Source: Sabulicella rubraurantiaca (GTDB lineage Bacteria > Pseudomonadota > Alphaproteobacteria > Acetobacterales > Acetobacteraceae). Taken from it: a DNA stretch of 64,000 nt. Numbering within the stretch: position 1 is the stretch's first letter; every line of letters starts with the position of its first letter. Below are positions 35,305-44,779 of this stretch, piece by piece. A program made the position numbers and the translations under genes. The DNA lies in contig NZ_JAFEUU010000008.1 in the NCBI RefSeq assembly GCF_017355885.1, forward strand, positions 1 to 64,000. The letters run 5' to 3'. Below the pieces are notes generated by a model. That model worked only from the letters and a program-made list of their open reading frames with translations. It was not told the origin of the DNA and did no database searches.

Positions 35305-35394
35305 CCCTTCAATTTTACGTAATTCTACGTATGGTTGTGGACGAATGAAAGGCTGCGGCGATATGTGGCGCGCCGAAACGCCGAGACCCAATGC

Positions 35395-35811
35395 ATGAAG
35401 CCGAACAGGGAGGTCGCCAGCCCCAAGGTGCTGGTGGTGGAGGACGATTACTTCCAGGCGAGCGCCTTGGCGCGGGCTTTGGAAGAGGCGGGCGTGCAGG
35501 TCGCGGGACCTGTGGGGACGCTGGATGCGGCGATGCGGATGCTGCAGCGGGAGGCCGACATCACCGCGGCTGTGCTGGACGTCGAGCCGCATGGTGAGCC
35601 GGTGTTCCCGGCGGCCGCGGAGCTGACTCGAAAGGGGATTCCTCTGATCTTCACGGGAACGCGGCCGCGCTCGGGTGTTCCCTTGTCTCTGCGGGCCATG
35701 CCATGGCTCGCAACGCCCGTCGCTCCCGATCAGGTTCTGGGTGCGCTCCAGCTGGACCGGCCGCTCCTCGCCGGCGCCGAGCAGGACGTGGCAGGGACAC
35801 TCGCCGCCTGA
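35395..35811 (+). CDS. Single-domain response regulator, atypical
   Basis: 138 aa, a lone REC domain. VLVVEDDYFQASALARALEE carries the acidic pair; the phosphoacceptor Asp lies in AAVLDVEPHGEP; IPLIFTGTR supplies the Thr/Ser switch. The usual Lys near the end is replaced: AMPWLATPVAPDQV has Thr where KP is expected, so phosphorylation switching may be altered. No histidine kinase is adjacent. The upstream repeat TACGTAATTCTACGTA (35316-35331) may belong to its promoter. Confidence 0.85.
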   Translation: MKPNREVASPKVLVVEDDYFQASALARALEEAGVQVAGPVGTLDAAMRMLQREADITAAVLDVEPHGEPVFPAAAELTRKGIPLIFTGTRPRSGVPLSLRAMPWLATPVAPDQVLGALQLDRPLLAGAEQDVAGTLAA

Positions 35812-35958
35812 GCGATCTGCTCGGGAATGTACGCTGCGCTTTTAGCTTGCAGGCTTGTCCGAATCATTCCAGAGCAACGATTGCTGCGGTGCAGTGTTCA
35901 GCCTCCGATTGGTTGATGCGATCGCAAAACAAGTTCCTCTGGCAAAGGATTCGGCGTG

Positions 35959-36114
35959 ATGAAGTTCCGCAACGTCGAAGCTGTGGAGGTCTCCTTTTCG
36001 GTGATCCCGGTGGCGGAAGGCGGCACGCGTGCGATGATGACCGTCCGCTACGCCGATGGTGTTTCGGAGCGCTTCGTCCGCGAGGATGTCCAGCAGGATT
36101 GGGCGCGCACCTAG
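35959..36114 (+). CDS. Small hypothetical protein (51 aa)
   Basis: MKFRNVEAVEVSFSVIPVAE, then GTRAMMTVRYADGVSERFVR: two or three short strands followed by an acidic helix, ending QQDWART. AAAGGA lies eight bases before the ATG, and third positions are GC-rich, so this short frame is credible. It lies 80 bp before the SulP gene on the same strand. Not recognised. Confidence 0.55.
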   Translation: MKFRNVEAVEVSFSVIPVAEGGTRAMMTVRYADGVSERFVREDVQQDWART

Positions 36115-36193
36115 ATCCGCCATAGATCGCCGTGACCGGGCCGAGGCGGTCTCGGCCCCAGCGGTTATGCTGCGGTCGAAAGGCGCCCGGGCG

Positions 36194-37903
36194 ATGAGCG
36201 AGAGCAGCGGGAAAAGCGGGAATTTCATGAGGGATCTGATCGCCGGCCTGGTGGGCGCGGTGGCCAGTGTCCCATCTGGTCTCGCAACCGCCTCCCTGGC
36301 CGGGGTGAACCCCATCGCCGGCATCTACACCAGCATCTTCGCCCCCTTCGCCGGCGGCCTTCTGGTGTCCGCCCAGCGGATGTTCATCTCCGCCACGGCC
36401 GCCTCAGCGCTCGCGGCCGGCGAGGCGATCAGCGGCGTGCCGGAAGAGCGCCGTCTGGACGCGATGATGATCGTGACCCTCGCGACAGGCGCCTTCCTGG
36501 GCCTCTTCGCGCTGATGCGCGCAGGGCGGCTGATGAAATACGTCTCCCACGCCGTCATGACGGGGTTCCTGATGAGCGTGGCCGTCGTGGTGGTCCTCGA
36601 CCAGACGATGCCGCTCACGGGCTATGACCCGCGCGAGGGGAACACGCTCTTCCAGTTTTGGAGCCTTCTGACCAATCTTGGCGATGTCCATCTGCGGACC
36701 GTGGCGGCCGGAGCGGTCGCATTTATGACGGCCCTTGTCCTGGCACGAACCCGCCTCGCCCCCGTGGCCTCGGTTATCACCATGATCGTCCCCGCGCTGT
36801 TGGTGCTGGCCCTCGGCTGGTCAGACGTGCGGGTGGTAGCCGATGCCGGAGGCATGGAAGGGGGCCTACCCCTTCCGCGGATGCCCTCTTTTGATCTGAT
36901 CAGCCCAGACCTCCTGCTCAGCGCCTTCTCGGTGGCCGCGATCATCGCCATCCAGGGTGCCGGGGTGAGCCAGAGCCTCACCAACATCGATGGCAAGCCC
37001 ATCAGCGTCGACCGAGACCTGCTGGCGCAAACCGCCAGCAACGCTGCCGCAGGGGCGTTCGGCGGGATTCCCGCTGGCGGTTCAGTCGGGCAGACCGCCC
37101 TCAACATGTCCGTGGGCGCAAGAACACGCTGGGCGAGCGTGGCCTGCGGCGTCTTCCTGCTGCTGATCCTCTTGTTTCTCTCGAGGCCTGTGGGCTTCGT
37201 CCCCATGACGGCCTTGGCGGTGCTCATGATCATCGCCGGGCTTGGAGCAATCAATGTGGACGACGCAAGGTCGATCTGGGCCGTGGGCTGGACGCCCCGG
37301 ATTGCGACGTTCGTCACCTTTGTCGCAGGCATTGTCTTCTCGCTCACCGTGGCGATCCTGGTCGGGATCGTGCTTTCCACCACCCTCGCTGTGGTGCGGG
37401 CTGGCAATGACGTCCGCCTGCGCCGCCTCGAGCGCGACGAGAGCGGTGTGCTGGTGGAGACGGATGTTCCCGACAAGCTCGGTGCCGGCCACGAGGTGAT
37501 GGCCATCAATGTCTATGGCAGCCTGTTCTTTGCCGGCGCCCGCACCCTGGCTGAACGGCTTCCCCAGCCGGACGGGGCCGACCGACCGGTGGTCATCCTG
37601 CGCCTGCGCGGGCACAGCCACGTCGGAGCGACGTTGGTCGAAGTGCTCAAGGAATATGCCGGCAAGCTGAAAGCGGCCGGCGGGCGCCTTTATCTCACGG
37701 GGCTCGACCCCGCGATCATGGAACCGCTCACACGAGTGTGCCGGATCTCCGGGGACAAGGAGGTGGCGCTTTACGCGGCCACCGATCGCCTGGGGGCCTC
37801 GACCCGCGAGGCGGTGGAGGACGCTAAGGTCTGGCGCTACGAGGGGGAGGGCGCAGACAAAGAAGATGCCAATGGCTCCACAGAGGCAGGAAGGTCAGCA
37901 TGA
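36194..37903 (+). CDS. SulP family anion transporter with STAS domain, copy 1
   Basis: 569 aa. Inner-membrane carrier for sulfate, bicarbonate or another oxyanion. The N-terminal RDLIAGLVGAVASVPSGLA and GLYTSIFAPFAGGLL (here AGIYTSIFAP) are SulP marks; some 10-12 membrane helices follow, with NIDGKPISVDRDLLAQ in a loop. The C-terminal STAS domain starts near residue 430 (MAINVYGSLFFAGARTLAER, VVILRLRGHSHVGATLVEVL). ATG 36194 is chosen by alignment with copy 2 and GAAAGG upstream. Its stop overlaps the start of the region-1.1-like gene. The anion is not known. Confidence 0.9.
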   Translation: MSESSGKSGNFMRDLIAGLVGAVASVPSGLATASLAGVNPIAGIYTSIFAPFAGGLLVSAQRMFISATAASALAAGEAISGVPEERRLDAMMIVTLATGAFLGLFALMRAGRLMKYVSHAVMTGFLMSVAVVVVLDQTMPLTGYDPREGNTLFQFWSLLTNLGDVHLRTVAAGAVAFMTALVLARTRLAPVASVITMIVPALLVLALGWSDVRVVADAGGMEGGLPLPRMPSFDLISPDLLLSAFSVAAIIAIQGAGVSQSLTNIDGKPISVDRDLLAQTASNAAAGAFGGIPAGGSVGQTALNMSVGARTRWASVACGVFLLLILLFLSRPVGFVPMTALAVLMIIAGLGAINVDDARSIWAVGWTPRIATFVTFVAGIVFSLTVAILVGIVLSTTLAVVRAGNDVRLRRLERDESGVLVETDVPDKLGAGHEVMAINVYGSLFFAGARTLAERLPQPDGADRPVVILRLRGHSHVGATLVEVLKEYAGKLKAAGGRLYLTGLDPAIMEPLTRVCRISGDKEVALYAATDRLGASTREAVEDAKVWRYEGEGADKEDANGSTEAGRSA

Positions 37904-38166
37904 CGACTGACGCGTGGGAGCCGGCTCTGGACCGGCTCATCGAAATCGGCCGAGAGCGCGGATACGTCACCGTTGCTGAGCTAAGCGCTGCGATACCGTC
38001 GGAAAAGGTGAGCGCTGTCATGGTGATGCTGTCGGAGATGGGAGTGGGCATCGTCACGAAGGACCCGACCGCGGACGGAGGATCTGTTGTCGAGAGCCCG
38101 CGCGGACCGCTGAGTCCTTTGCCCCTGCATTCCGGGGCCGAAGCGCCCTTGGACGGGAACCCGTAG
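37900..38166 (+). CDS. Stand-alone sigma-70 region 1.1-like small protein, copy A
   Basis: 88 aa, acidic. LDRLIEIGRERGYVTVAELS matches the first helices of sigma-70 region 1.1, and LSEMGVGIV the last. No other sigma regions are present. The ATG overlaps the SulP stop (ATGA), so translation is probably coupled. It is more diverged than copy C: the D-E-I-N of region 1.1 is A-E-L-S here. The C-terminal tail ESPRGPLSP and SGAEAPL is shared with copy C. In sigma factors region 1.1 blocks DNA binding; any effect here on polymerase is untested. Confidence 0.7.
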   Translation: MTTDAWEPALDRLIEIGRERGYVTVAELSAAIPSEKVSAVMVMLSEMGVGIVTKDPTADGGSVVESPRGPLSPLPLHSGAEAPLDGNP

Positions 38167-38347
38167 TTCCTCTCTGGAAGGTGCGGCGGGGGCTGTCTGC
38201 CTCGGCACGTTCTCAGCCTTTTAATTCCTTTTTCATGCTTTCTGCCCCATCTTCAGCGGACAAAGCCGTTGTCAGACCGGCGTCCTTCGCCCTGGTGCAG
38301 CAGCATCCGCCCCTGCGTAAGGTTGAGGCCGCGTTGGAGGAACTGCC

Positions 38348-39790
38348 ATGGTGCCCAGCCGCATGTTCTTTTCCGCGGGCGTTCTCGCCTGTGGCCTTCT
38401 CGCGGTCGGTGTCCCGGGTACACCTGCGCTCTCCCAGCCGACCGCTTCGCAGACCAGCGCTTTCAGTCTCGCCGATCTGGTTGAGCGTGTGGCACCGGCG
38501 GTGGTTCGCGTGACGGTGGTCGGCCGGGCACAGGTGGCAGAGAACGCGGTGCCGCCCGAGATGCGCGGCTCACCGCTTGAGGAGTTCTTCCGACGCTTCG
38601 GCGGTGGCGGCCGCGGCCGCGGGCTGGGCGGGCCGCAGCCCCGACAGCCCATGGGCCAGGGCTCGGGCTTCATCATCGACCCCAGCGGCTTCGTGGTGAC
38701 CAACAACCACGTCATCGGCAACGCCGAGCGGGTCACCGTTGAACTCGCCGATGGGCGCGAGTTGCCGGCGCGCGTGGTCGGCAGCGACCCGCAGACCGAC
38801 GTCGCCCTCTTGCGCATCGAGGCGGGCGGCGCACTGCCCACGGTCTCCTGGGGGGACAGCGATCAACTTCGCGTGGGCGATCCGGTGCTCGCGATGGGCA
38901 ATCCCTTCGGCCTGGGCGGCACGGCCACCTCGGGCATCGTCTCGGCTCGCGGCCGCCAGATCGGCGCCGGCCCCTATGACGACTTCATCCAGACGGATGC
39001 CTCCATCAACCCGGGCAACTCGGGCGGGCCGCTCTTCAATGCCCGTGGTGAGGTCGTGGGGGTGAACACCGCGATCTTCTCGCCCTCCGGCGGCAACATC
39101 GGCATCGGCTTCGCCATTCCCTCGCAGCTCGCCCGGCGCGTGGTCGAGGATCTGCGCGATGACGGAAAGGTTGAGCGCGGCTGGCTCGGTGTTTCCCTGC
39201 AGCCGCTGGACCGCGAGCTGGCCCAGGCGCTGGGCGTCGAGGAGGGAGGCGCTCTCCTGGCCTCCGTCGAGCCGGGCTCACCGGCCGACCGGGCGGGGCT
39301 GAAGGCGGGCGACGTGGTGACGCAGGCGGGCGACCGCCCGGTGCGCGGTCCGCGCGACCTGTCGGGCGCCGTGGCCACGGCACGGCCAGGGAGCAGCCTC
39401 AACCTCACAGTCATCCGCGACGGGCAGCGCCGCGAGCAGCAGGTGAGCCTGGGCACGCCGCCCGATCGGCGCGAGGTTGCGGCTCGTGGGGGGCAGCAGC
39501 AGCCCAGGGAGCAAAGCACGGGCGCGCTGGGCTTGGCCCTCGGGCCTCGGCAAGGCGGGGGCGAGGGAGCTTCCGTGATGCGTGTCGCCCCCGACAGTGC
39601 CGCCGCTGAACGCGGCCTGCAGCCGGGCGACGTGATCCTTCGCGTCGGCAACCAAGAGATCAAGGGGCCGGGCGATTTCGTGGCGGCGATCGAAGCCGCA
39701 CGCCAGGCGGGCCGCCCTGTGGTGGCGCTGCAGATCCAGCGCGGCGAGGCCACCAGCTTCATCGCCCTGCCGCTGCAGCGACAGGGCTGA
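38348..39790 (+). CDS. HtrA/DegP-type periplasmic serine protease
   Basis: 480 aa. A signal peptide (FFSAGVLACGLLAVGVPG) is followed by a trypsin-like domain with His in VTNNHVIG, Asp in QTDVALLRI and Ser in NPGNSGGPLF, all intact. Two PDZ domains follow (LGVSLQPLDRELAQALGVEE; ALGLALGPRQGG). A Gly/Arg-rich loop near residue 80 precedes the catalytic His. GGAGGAACTGCC before the ATG is close to ideal. It handles misfolded envelope proteins. It lies between two SulP genes, but no shared transcript is shown. Confidence 0.95.
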   Translation: MVPSRMFFSAGVLACGLLAVGVPGTPALSQPTASQTSAFSLADLVERVAPAVVRVTVVGRAQVAENAVPPEMRGSPLEEFFRRFGGGGRGRGLGGPQPRQPMGQGSGFIIDPSGFVVTNNHVIGNAERVTVELADGRELPARVVGSDPQTDVALLRIEAGGALPTVSWGDSDQLRVGDPVLAMGNPFGLGGTATSGIVSARGRQIGAGPYDDFIQTDASINPGNSGGPLFNARGEVVGVNTAIFSPSGGNIGIGFAIPSQLARRVVEDLRDDGKVERGWLGVSLQPLDRELAQALGVEEGGALLASVEPGSPADRAGLKAGDVVTQAGDRPVRGPRDLSGAVATARPGSSLNLTVIRDGQRREQQVSLGTPPDRREVAARGGQQQPREQSTGALGLALGPRQGGGEGASVMRVAPDSAAAERGLQPGDVILRVGNQEIKGPGDFVAAIEAARQAGRPVVALQIQRGEATSFIALPLQRQG

Positions 39791-39877
39791 GCGCAAGACG
39801 GGAGGTGCTGAAACGACGGCGAGACGCCGTGTGTGGCTCCTCCAAAAGCGAAGCATGCTTCTGCCGGCAAGGGCGTC

Positions 39878-41611
39878 ATGGCGATAAGCGAGGCCACCAG
39901 CAAAAGTGGGAACTTGGCCAAGGACCTCGTCGCCGGTCTCGTGGTCGCGGTGTCCAGCGTCCCCTCTGGGCTCGCGACTGCGTCTCTGGCAGGGGTGAAC
40001 CCCATCGCTGGCATCTACACCAGCATCTTCGCGCCCTTGGCCGGCGGTTTCCTGGTGTCCGCCCAGCGGATGTTCGTCTCGGCGACGGTCGCTTCAGCTC
40101 TCGCGGCCAGCGAAGCGATCAGCGCCGTCCCGGATGCTCAGCGAATGGACGCGATGGTTCTCGTGACCCTCGCGACCGGTGCGTGGCTCGCGATCTTCTC
40201 GCTGCTGCGGGTCGGACGGCTGATGAAATATGTCTCCCACGCCGTGATGACAGGGTTCCTGATCGGCGTGGCGGTGGTGGTGGTCCTCGACCAGACAATG
40301 CCGCTCACAGGGTACGACGCGCCCGAGGGCAAGACGCTCTTTCAATTTTGGAGCCTTCTGACCCATCTGGGCGACGTCCATCTGCGGACCGTGGCCGTGG
40401 GTGTGCTGGCCTTTCTGACGTTCTTTGTTTTTACGCGCACTCGGCTGGCCATGGTGGCTTCGGTCATCACCATGGTCATCCCCGCCTTGGTCGTCCTGGC
40501 CCTGGGCTGGTCGGACGTGCAGCTCGTGGCGGATGCGGGAGGCATGGAGGGGGGCTTGCCGCTTCCTCGGTTGCCGGCGCTGGAATTGATCAGCGCGAGC
40601 CTCTTGCTGAGCGCCTTCTCTGTGGCCGCGATCGTCGCCATCCAAGGCGCCGGGGTCAGCCAGAGCCTGACCAACATCGACGGCAAGCCCATCAGCGTCG
40701 ATCGGGATCTGTTGGCGCAGAGCGCCGGCAACATCGCCGCAGGCCTGTTCCGTGGGATTCCGGCCGGCGGCTCGGTCGGGGAAACCGCCCTCAACCTTTC
40801 CGCTGGCGCCAGGACGCGCTGGGCCAGCGTGTTCTGCGGCGTCATGTTGCTGGCGATCCTCCTGTTCTTCTCGAAGCCCGTTGGCTTTGTTCCGATGACC
40901 GCCTTGGCGGTCCTGATGATCATCGCCGGGATCGGGGCAATCAATGTGGAGGACGCCCGCGCGATCTGGGCCGTGGGCTGGACCCCGCGGATCGCCGCCT
41001 TTGTCACTTTTGTCGCGGGCGTCGTCTTCTCGCTCACTGTCGCGGTCCTGGTCGGGATCGTGCTGTCCACGACGCTCGCGGTGGTCCGGGCGGGGAATGA
41101 TGTCCGGCTGCGGCGGCTCCGGCCCGACGAAAGCGGCGCAATGGTGGAAGCCGACGTGCCCACTAAGCTCGAGGCGGATCACGACGTGATGGTCATCAAC
41201 GTCTATGGTAGCCTCTTCTTTGCGGGTGCCCGCACCCTGGCGGAGCGGCTCCCTTCCCCGGAGGGCGCTGACCGGCCCGTCGTCATCCTGCGTCTGCGTG
41301 GCCACAACCATGTCGGAGCGACACTCGTGGAGGTGCTCACGGAATATGCAGGCAAGCTAAGGGCAGCTGGTGGGCGGCTTTACCTCACGGGGCTGGAGCC
41401 CGCGCTCATGGAGCCGCTCGCCCGTGTTTGCAGAATGACAGGGCATCAGGATGTGGCCCTCTACGAAGCCAAGGAGCGCCTCGGCCACTCGACCCGCGAA
41501 GCGGTGGAGGACGCCCAAGTGTGGCGCTATGAAGGAAACGGCACGTCCGCAGAGGGGGTCGAGAACGGCAAGGCGGCGAGCGAAGGGGACAACCGCTGGA
41601 CCCGGTCCTAA
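39878..41611 (+). CDS. SulP family anion transporter with STAS domain, copy 2
   Basis: 577 aa, close paralogue of copy 1 over its whole length (KDLVAGLVVAVSSVPSGLAT; NIDGKPISVDRDLLAQSAGN; MVINVYGSLFFAGARTLAER). ATG 39878 aligns with copy 1; upstream in-frame ATG 39833 adds 15 residues without a good ribosome site. Downstream lies a truncated region-1.1-like gene, as beside copy 1, so the SulP plus region-1.1 pair was duplicated as a unit. Substrate unknown. Confidence 0.9.
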   Translation: MAISEATSKSGNLAKDLVAGLVVAVSSVPSGLATASLAGVNPIAGIYTSIFAPLAGGFLVSAQRMFVSATVASALAASEAISAVPDAQRMDAMVLVTLATGAWLAIFSLLRVGRLMKYVSHAVMTGFLIGVAVVVVLDQTMPLTGYDAPEGKTLFQFWSLLTHLGDVHLRTVAVGVLAFLTFFVFTRTRLAMVASVITMVIPALVVLALGWSDVQLVADAGGMEGGLPLPRLPALELISASLLLSAFSVAAIVAIQGAGVSQSLTNIDGKPISVDRDLLAQSAGNIAAGLFRGIPAGGSVGETALNLSAGARTRWASVFCGVMLLAILLFFSKPVGFVPMTALAVLMIIAGIGAINVEDARAIWAVGWTPRIAAFVTFVAGVVFSLTVAVLVGIVLSTTLAVVRAGNDVRLRRLRPDESGAMVEADVPTKLEADHDVMVINVYGSLFFAGARTLAERLPSPEGADRPVVILRLRGHNHVGATLVEVLTEYAGKLRAAGGRLYLTGLEPALMEPLARVCRMTGHQDVALYEAKERLGHSTREAVEDAQVWRYEGNGTSAEGVENGKAASEGDNRWTRS

Positions 41612-41619
41612 TCCTTGAG

Positions 41620-41745
41620 GTGTCTTCGGGATTTATCGAACGCTTCCTGGCCACCGTGTCGGAGGCGGGCGTGAACGTCACCGAAGGAGACGAGGCCGGG
41701 GACGGCGAGAAAGCCTTCGCCGAGAGCCCGCGCGTTCCTTCATCT
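41620..41745 (+). pseudogene. Region 1.1-like fragment, copy B
   Basis: SSGFIERFLATVSEAGVNVT, then EGDEAGDGEKAFAESPRVP, nearly equals the second half of copy C (FIEHVLATLSEAGVNVTEGD). The first half is missing and the frame runs on into unrelated sequence. It starts nine bases after SulP copy 2, where copy A also lies relative to SulP copy 1. Remnant of the duplicated pair. Confidence 0.75.
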
Positions 41746-41958
41746 TTGGCGCCATGGCCCGGACCGATGCACGGGCCGGAGACTTCAGGATGGCGCCCTG
41801 CGTCGCATCGGCGCAAAAGCCGCCGCGCTCCCAGCGGGGAACCGGGAGCATCGCATGTCGCTGGCTGGGATTTCCGCGCGATGTTCTGCACCGGGCTGCC
41901 GCGCTTCCTCAGAGCCGGCTAGCCTCGTCGACGAGCACAAGGGGGGAAGAGCGCCGAA

Positions 41959-43932
41959 ATGGTCCATCAGCAAGACCCGTCCCAATCTCTTGAGGTCGAG
42001 GATGTCGGCAGCAATCCGGCTCCCGGCCGTCCAATTGGCAGCCTCATCGAGGCGCGGCTCTCGCGCCGTGCGGCCCTGCGGGGCTTGGTTGGCGCCGGCG
42101 CGGTAGGCGCTTTCGTCGAGACCCTGTTGGAGGGCGCACAGGCACAGCCGCTCGCGGTGCCGCGCGAGGGCGGTCCTTCCAGCCTGACGTTCGCAGAGCT
42201 GAGGCAGCAACTCAGCCAGACGCACGCTGTGGCTGAGGGCTACGACGTGCAGATGGTGATCCGCTGGGGTGACCCTGTGTTAGCCGGCGCACCGCCCTAT
42301 GACCCGCGCAACCTGACCGCGCAGGCCCAGGCGCTGCAGTTCGGCTACAACTGTGACTACCTCGACTACTTTTCCTTGCCGATGGGCTCCGGCAGCTCGG
42401 ACCATGGTCTCCTCTGCGTAAACCATGAATATACCAACACAAACCTGATGTTTCCGGGCATCGGCGAGGGCCGCGCGGCACGAGGCCGCACCAACCGGGA
42501 GCAGGCTGCCGTCGAGATGGCAGCGCACGGCATGACTGTCGTGGAAATTCGGCGCGAAAACGGCACTTGGCGAAGCGTGCCGGGCGGCTCCTTCAACCGC
42601 CGCATCACCATGCACACGCCGATGCGCATCAGCGGCCCCGCTGCTGGTCACCCGCGCATGCAGACCGGCGGCGACCCTTCGGGCACGCGCGTGCTCGGCA
42701 CACTCAACAACTGCGCCGGCGGCAACACCCCTTGGGGCACGGTCATCACGGCGGAGGAGAACTTCAATGGCTACTTTGGCGGCGCCGCAGCCGAGACCGG
42801 CCCTGAAGCCGTAAACCACCGCCGATACGGCGTTCAGCGCAACGCCACCTGGGCCTGGGGGCGCTTCTTTGACCGGTTTGACCTGGATAAAGAGCCGAAC
42901 GAGATCAATCGCTTCGGCTGGATCGTCGAGTTCGATCCCTTTGACCCGGAGAGTGTGCCGGTGAAGCGCACGGCTCTTGGACGCTTCAAGCACGAGGGCG
43001 CGACGCACGCGGTCAGCCATGACGGACGCGTTGCCTTCTACTCCGGCGACGACGAGCGGTTCGACTACCTGTACAAGTTCGTCACGGCGCGCGCTTGGAG
43101 ACCGGACGATCGCGCCGCCAATCGTGACCTTCTGGACGAGGGCACGCTGTTCGTCGCGCGCTTCGAGGAACGCGGCGTCCTGCGGTGGCTGCCACTCGTC
43201 TTCGGCGAGGGGCCCCTGACCGAGGCGAACGGCTTTCAGAGCCAGGCGGATGTGCTGATCGAGACGCGCCGTGCCGCGGATCTGCTCGGCGCGACCCCAA
43301 TGGACCGGCCGGAGGATGTCGAGACCAACCCGGTCAACGGGCGCGTCTACGTCATGCTGACGAACAACAGTCGCCGCACGGCGCAGCAGGCGAACCCGGC
43401 GAACCCGCGCGCGAACAATGCGCATGGACATGTGGTGGAGCTGATTCCGCCGGGCGCGGGAACCGACCGCGTGGATCACACCGCGACCGAGGCACGCTGG
43501 GACTTTTTTCTGCTGGCCGGCAAGCCCGGACTCGATGCCGGCGCGCGCTATCACCGGGCCACGAGCGACAATGGCTGGCTCTCCTGTCCCGACAACGTGG
43601 CCTTTGACACCAAAGGGCGCATCTGGATCACGACCGACGGCGCGGCGGAGAATGCGGGCATTGCCGACGGCGTCTGGGCAGCCGATACCTCTGGCTATGG
43701 CCGTGCCTTGACGCGCCTGTTTTTCCAGGCGCCGACCGGGGCGGAGGTGTGCGGCCCTCGCTTCACACCAGACGACCGCACGCTGTTTCTGGCCATCCAG
43801 CATCCCGGCGAGGACCCGGGCAGCACCTTTGAACGACCTTCAACCCGCTGGCCGGACTTCCGGGATGGCGAGCCACCCCGGCCGTCGGTGATTGCCGTCG
43901 TCAAGCGTGATGGCGGTGAGATCGGGAGCTGA
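41959..43932 (+). CDS. PhoX-type (DUF839) alkaline phosphatase, Tat-exported
   Basis: 657 aa. Twin Arg in LSRRAALRGLVGAGAVGAF gives a Tat signal. GYNCDYLDYFSL, SSDHGLLCVNHEYTNTN, CAGGNTPWGTVITAEENFNG and VSHDGRVAFYSGDD are DUF839/PhoX marks, with acidic ligands suited to calcium and iron. It releases phosphate from organic esters in the periplasm or outside. GGGGGAAG lies ten bases before the ATG. It sits between SulP copy 2 and a DUF421 gene, suggesting an oxyanion-scavenging region. Confidence 0.92.
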   Translation: MVHQQDPSQSLEVEDVGSNPAPGRPIGSLIEARLSRRAALRGLVGAGAVGAFVETLLEGAQAQPLAVPREGGPSSLTFAELRQQLSQTHAVAEGYDVQMVIRWGDPVLAGAPPYDPRNLTAQAQALQFGYNCDYLDYFSLPMGSGSSDHGLLCVNHEYTNTNLMFPGIGEGRAARGRTNREQAAVEMAAHGMTVVEIRRENGTWRSVPGGSFNRRITMHTPMRISGPAAGHPRMQTGGDPSGTRVLGTLNNCAGGNTPWGTVITAEENFNGYFGGAAAETGPEAVNHRRYGVQRNATWAWGRFFDRFDLDKEPNEINRFGWIVEFDPFDPESVPVKRTALGRFKHEGATHAVSHDGRVAFYSGDDERFDYLYKFVTARAWRPDDRAANRDLLDEGTLFVARFEERGVLRWLPLVFGEGPLTEANGFQSQADVLIETRRAADLLGATPMDRPEDVETNPVNGRVYVMLTNNSRRTAQQANPANPRANNAHGHVVELIPPGAGTDRVDHTATEARWDFFLLAGKPGLDAGARYHRATSDNGWLSCPDNVAFDTKGRIWITTDGAAENAGIADGVWAADTSGYGRALTRLFFQAPTGAEVCGPRFTPDDRTLFLAIQHPGEDPGSTFERPSTRWPDFRDGEPPRPSVIAVVKRDGGEIGS

Positions 43933-44044
43933 GGTGCTCTTGGCCCGGACCTTGGAAACGGATCCGCGGCGCGAAAAGGACTTCGGGCACACGTCCTGTC
44001 CCAACTTTGCCGTCCTGCGGCAGACCTCAGCCACGGGTGTGTCG

Positions 44045-44549
44045 CTAGGATTTCGAGGTCTCCCTGCGCACGACGGTGACCTTGCCGTCGGACTCAACGT
44101 GGGCAGATTTCACCTCCTCGATGCCATCAATGCCTTCCATCCGCAGATGGGCCATCAATTCCTCCTCGGTGAGGAATTCCTGCCGCATATTGCGGCGCAG
44201 GAGCTTGCCGTTCCGCACGATGGGCAAAGGCTGCGCGGACACCAGCCGCTCAAAGAAAAGGCACGCGGTAGCTCAGGAGGTTTATCAGGTAGTTCCAACC
44301 CATGAAGACGACAACGAGCAGGAGCCCGTCCGCGACGGAGGTGTGGCCGCCCATCCCCTCTGCCACGGCCTCGGCGATCAGGAGGATGAACACCAGGTCC
44401 ATCGCCGCAAGCTCGCCGCCACTGCGTCTCGGCATCAAGCGCATGAGAATGAGGACGCCGAAATACAGGGCTGTGCCGCGCACAAGGATTTCGATGAGCG
44501 CGGCTTGCGGCACGAAAATGCTCGACCAGTCGTCTGGCAACAGAAGCAT
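44045..44549 (-). pseudogene. DUF421 (YetF-like) membrane protein, frameshifted
   Basis: The first frame (44549 to 44250) gives three membrane helices and the DUF421 core RRSGGELAAMDLVFILLIAE; the second (44242 down to 44045) gives QPLPIVRNGKLLRRNMRQEF, then LTEEELMAHLRMEGIDGIEE, the YetF C-terminal domain. Removing one base in the T run near 44252-44254 joins them as VPFLERLVSAQPLP. GGAG lies before the ATG at 44549. Dead or rescued by slippage. Confidence 0.8.
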
Positions 44550-44779
44550 GATTCTGGCTCGTCTCCTCTCCGGTTACAGGGAGGCTCCGGCGGCCTCAAA
44601 CCTGCAACAGGACGGAACCACCTGGATCCAGAAGAGGTTGGCGCAGGGAGGACTTGAAGCGCCCAACGAAACTTGCTGCTGGGTGGTAGAGCGCAGCTTG
44701 GCTTGGACAGCCCACTTCCGCCGTCTCATTCCTCGCTCCGAGCGCCGCGCACGAAGTGCTGCCGTCGCTGTTGGCGCTG

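Noticed and set aside
42280-43803. Long minus-strand frame antisense to phoX
   Set aside because: PhoX/DUF839 motifs on the plus strand are continuous; the antisense frame has none.
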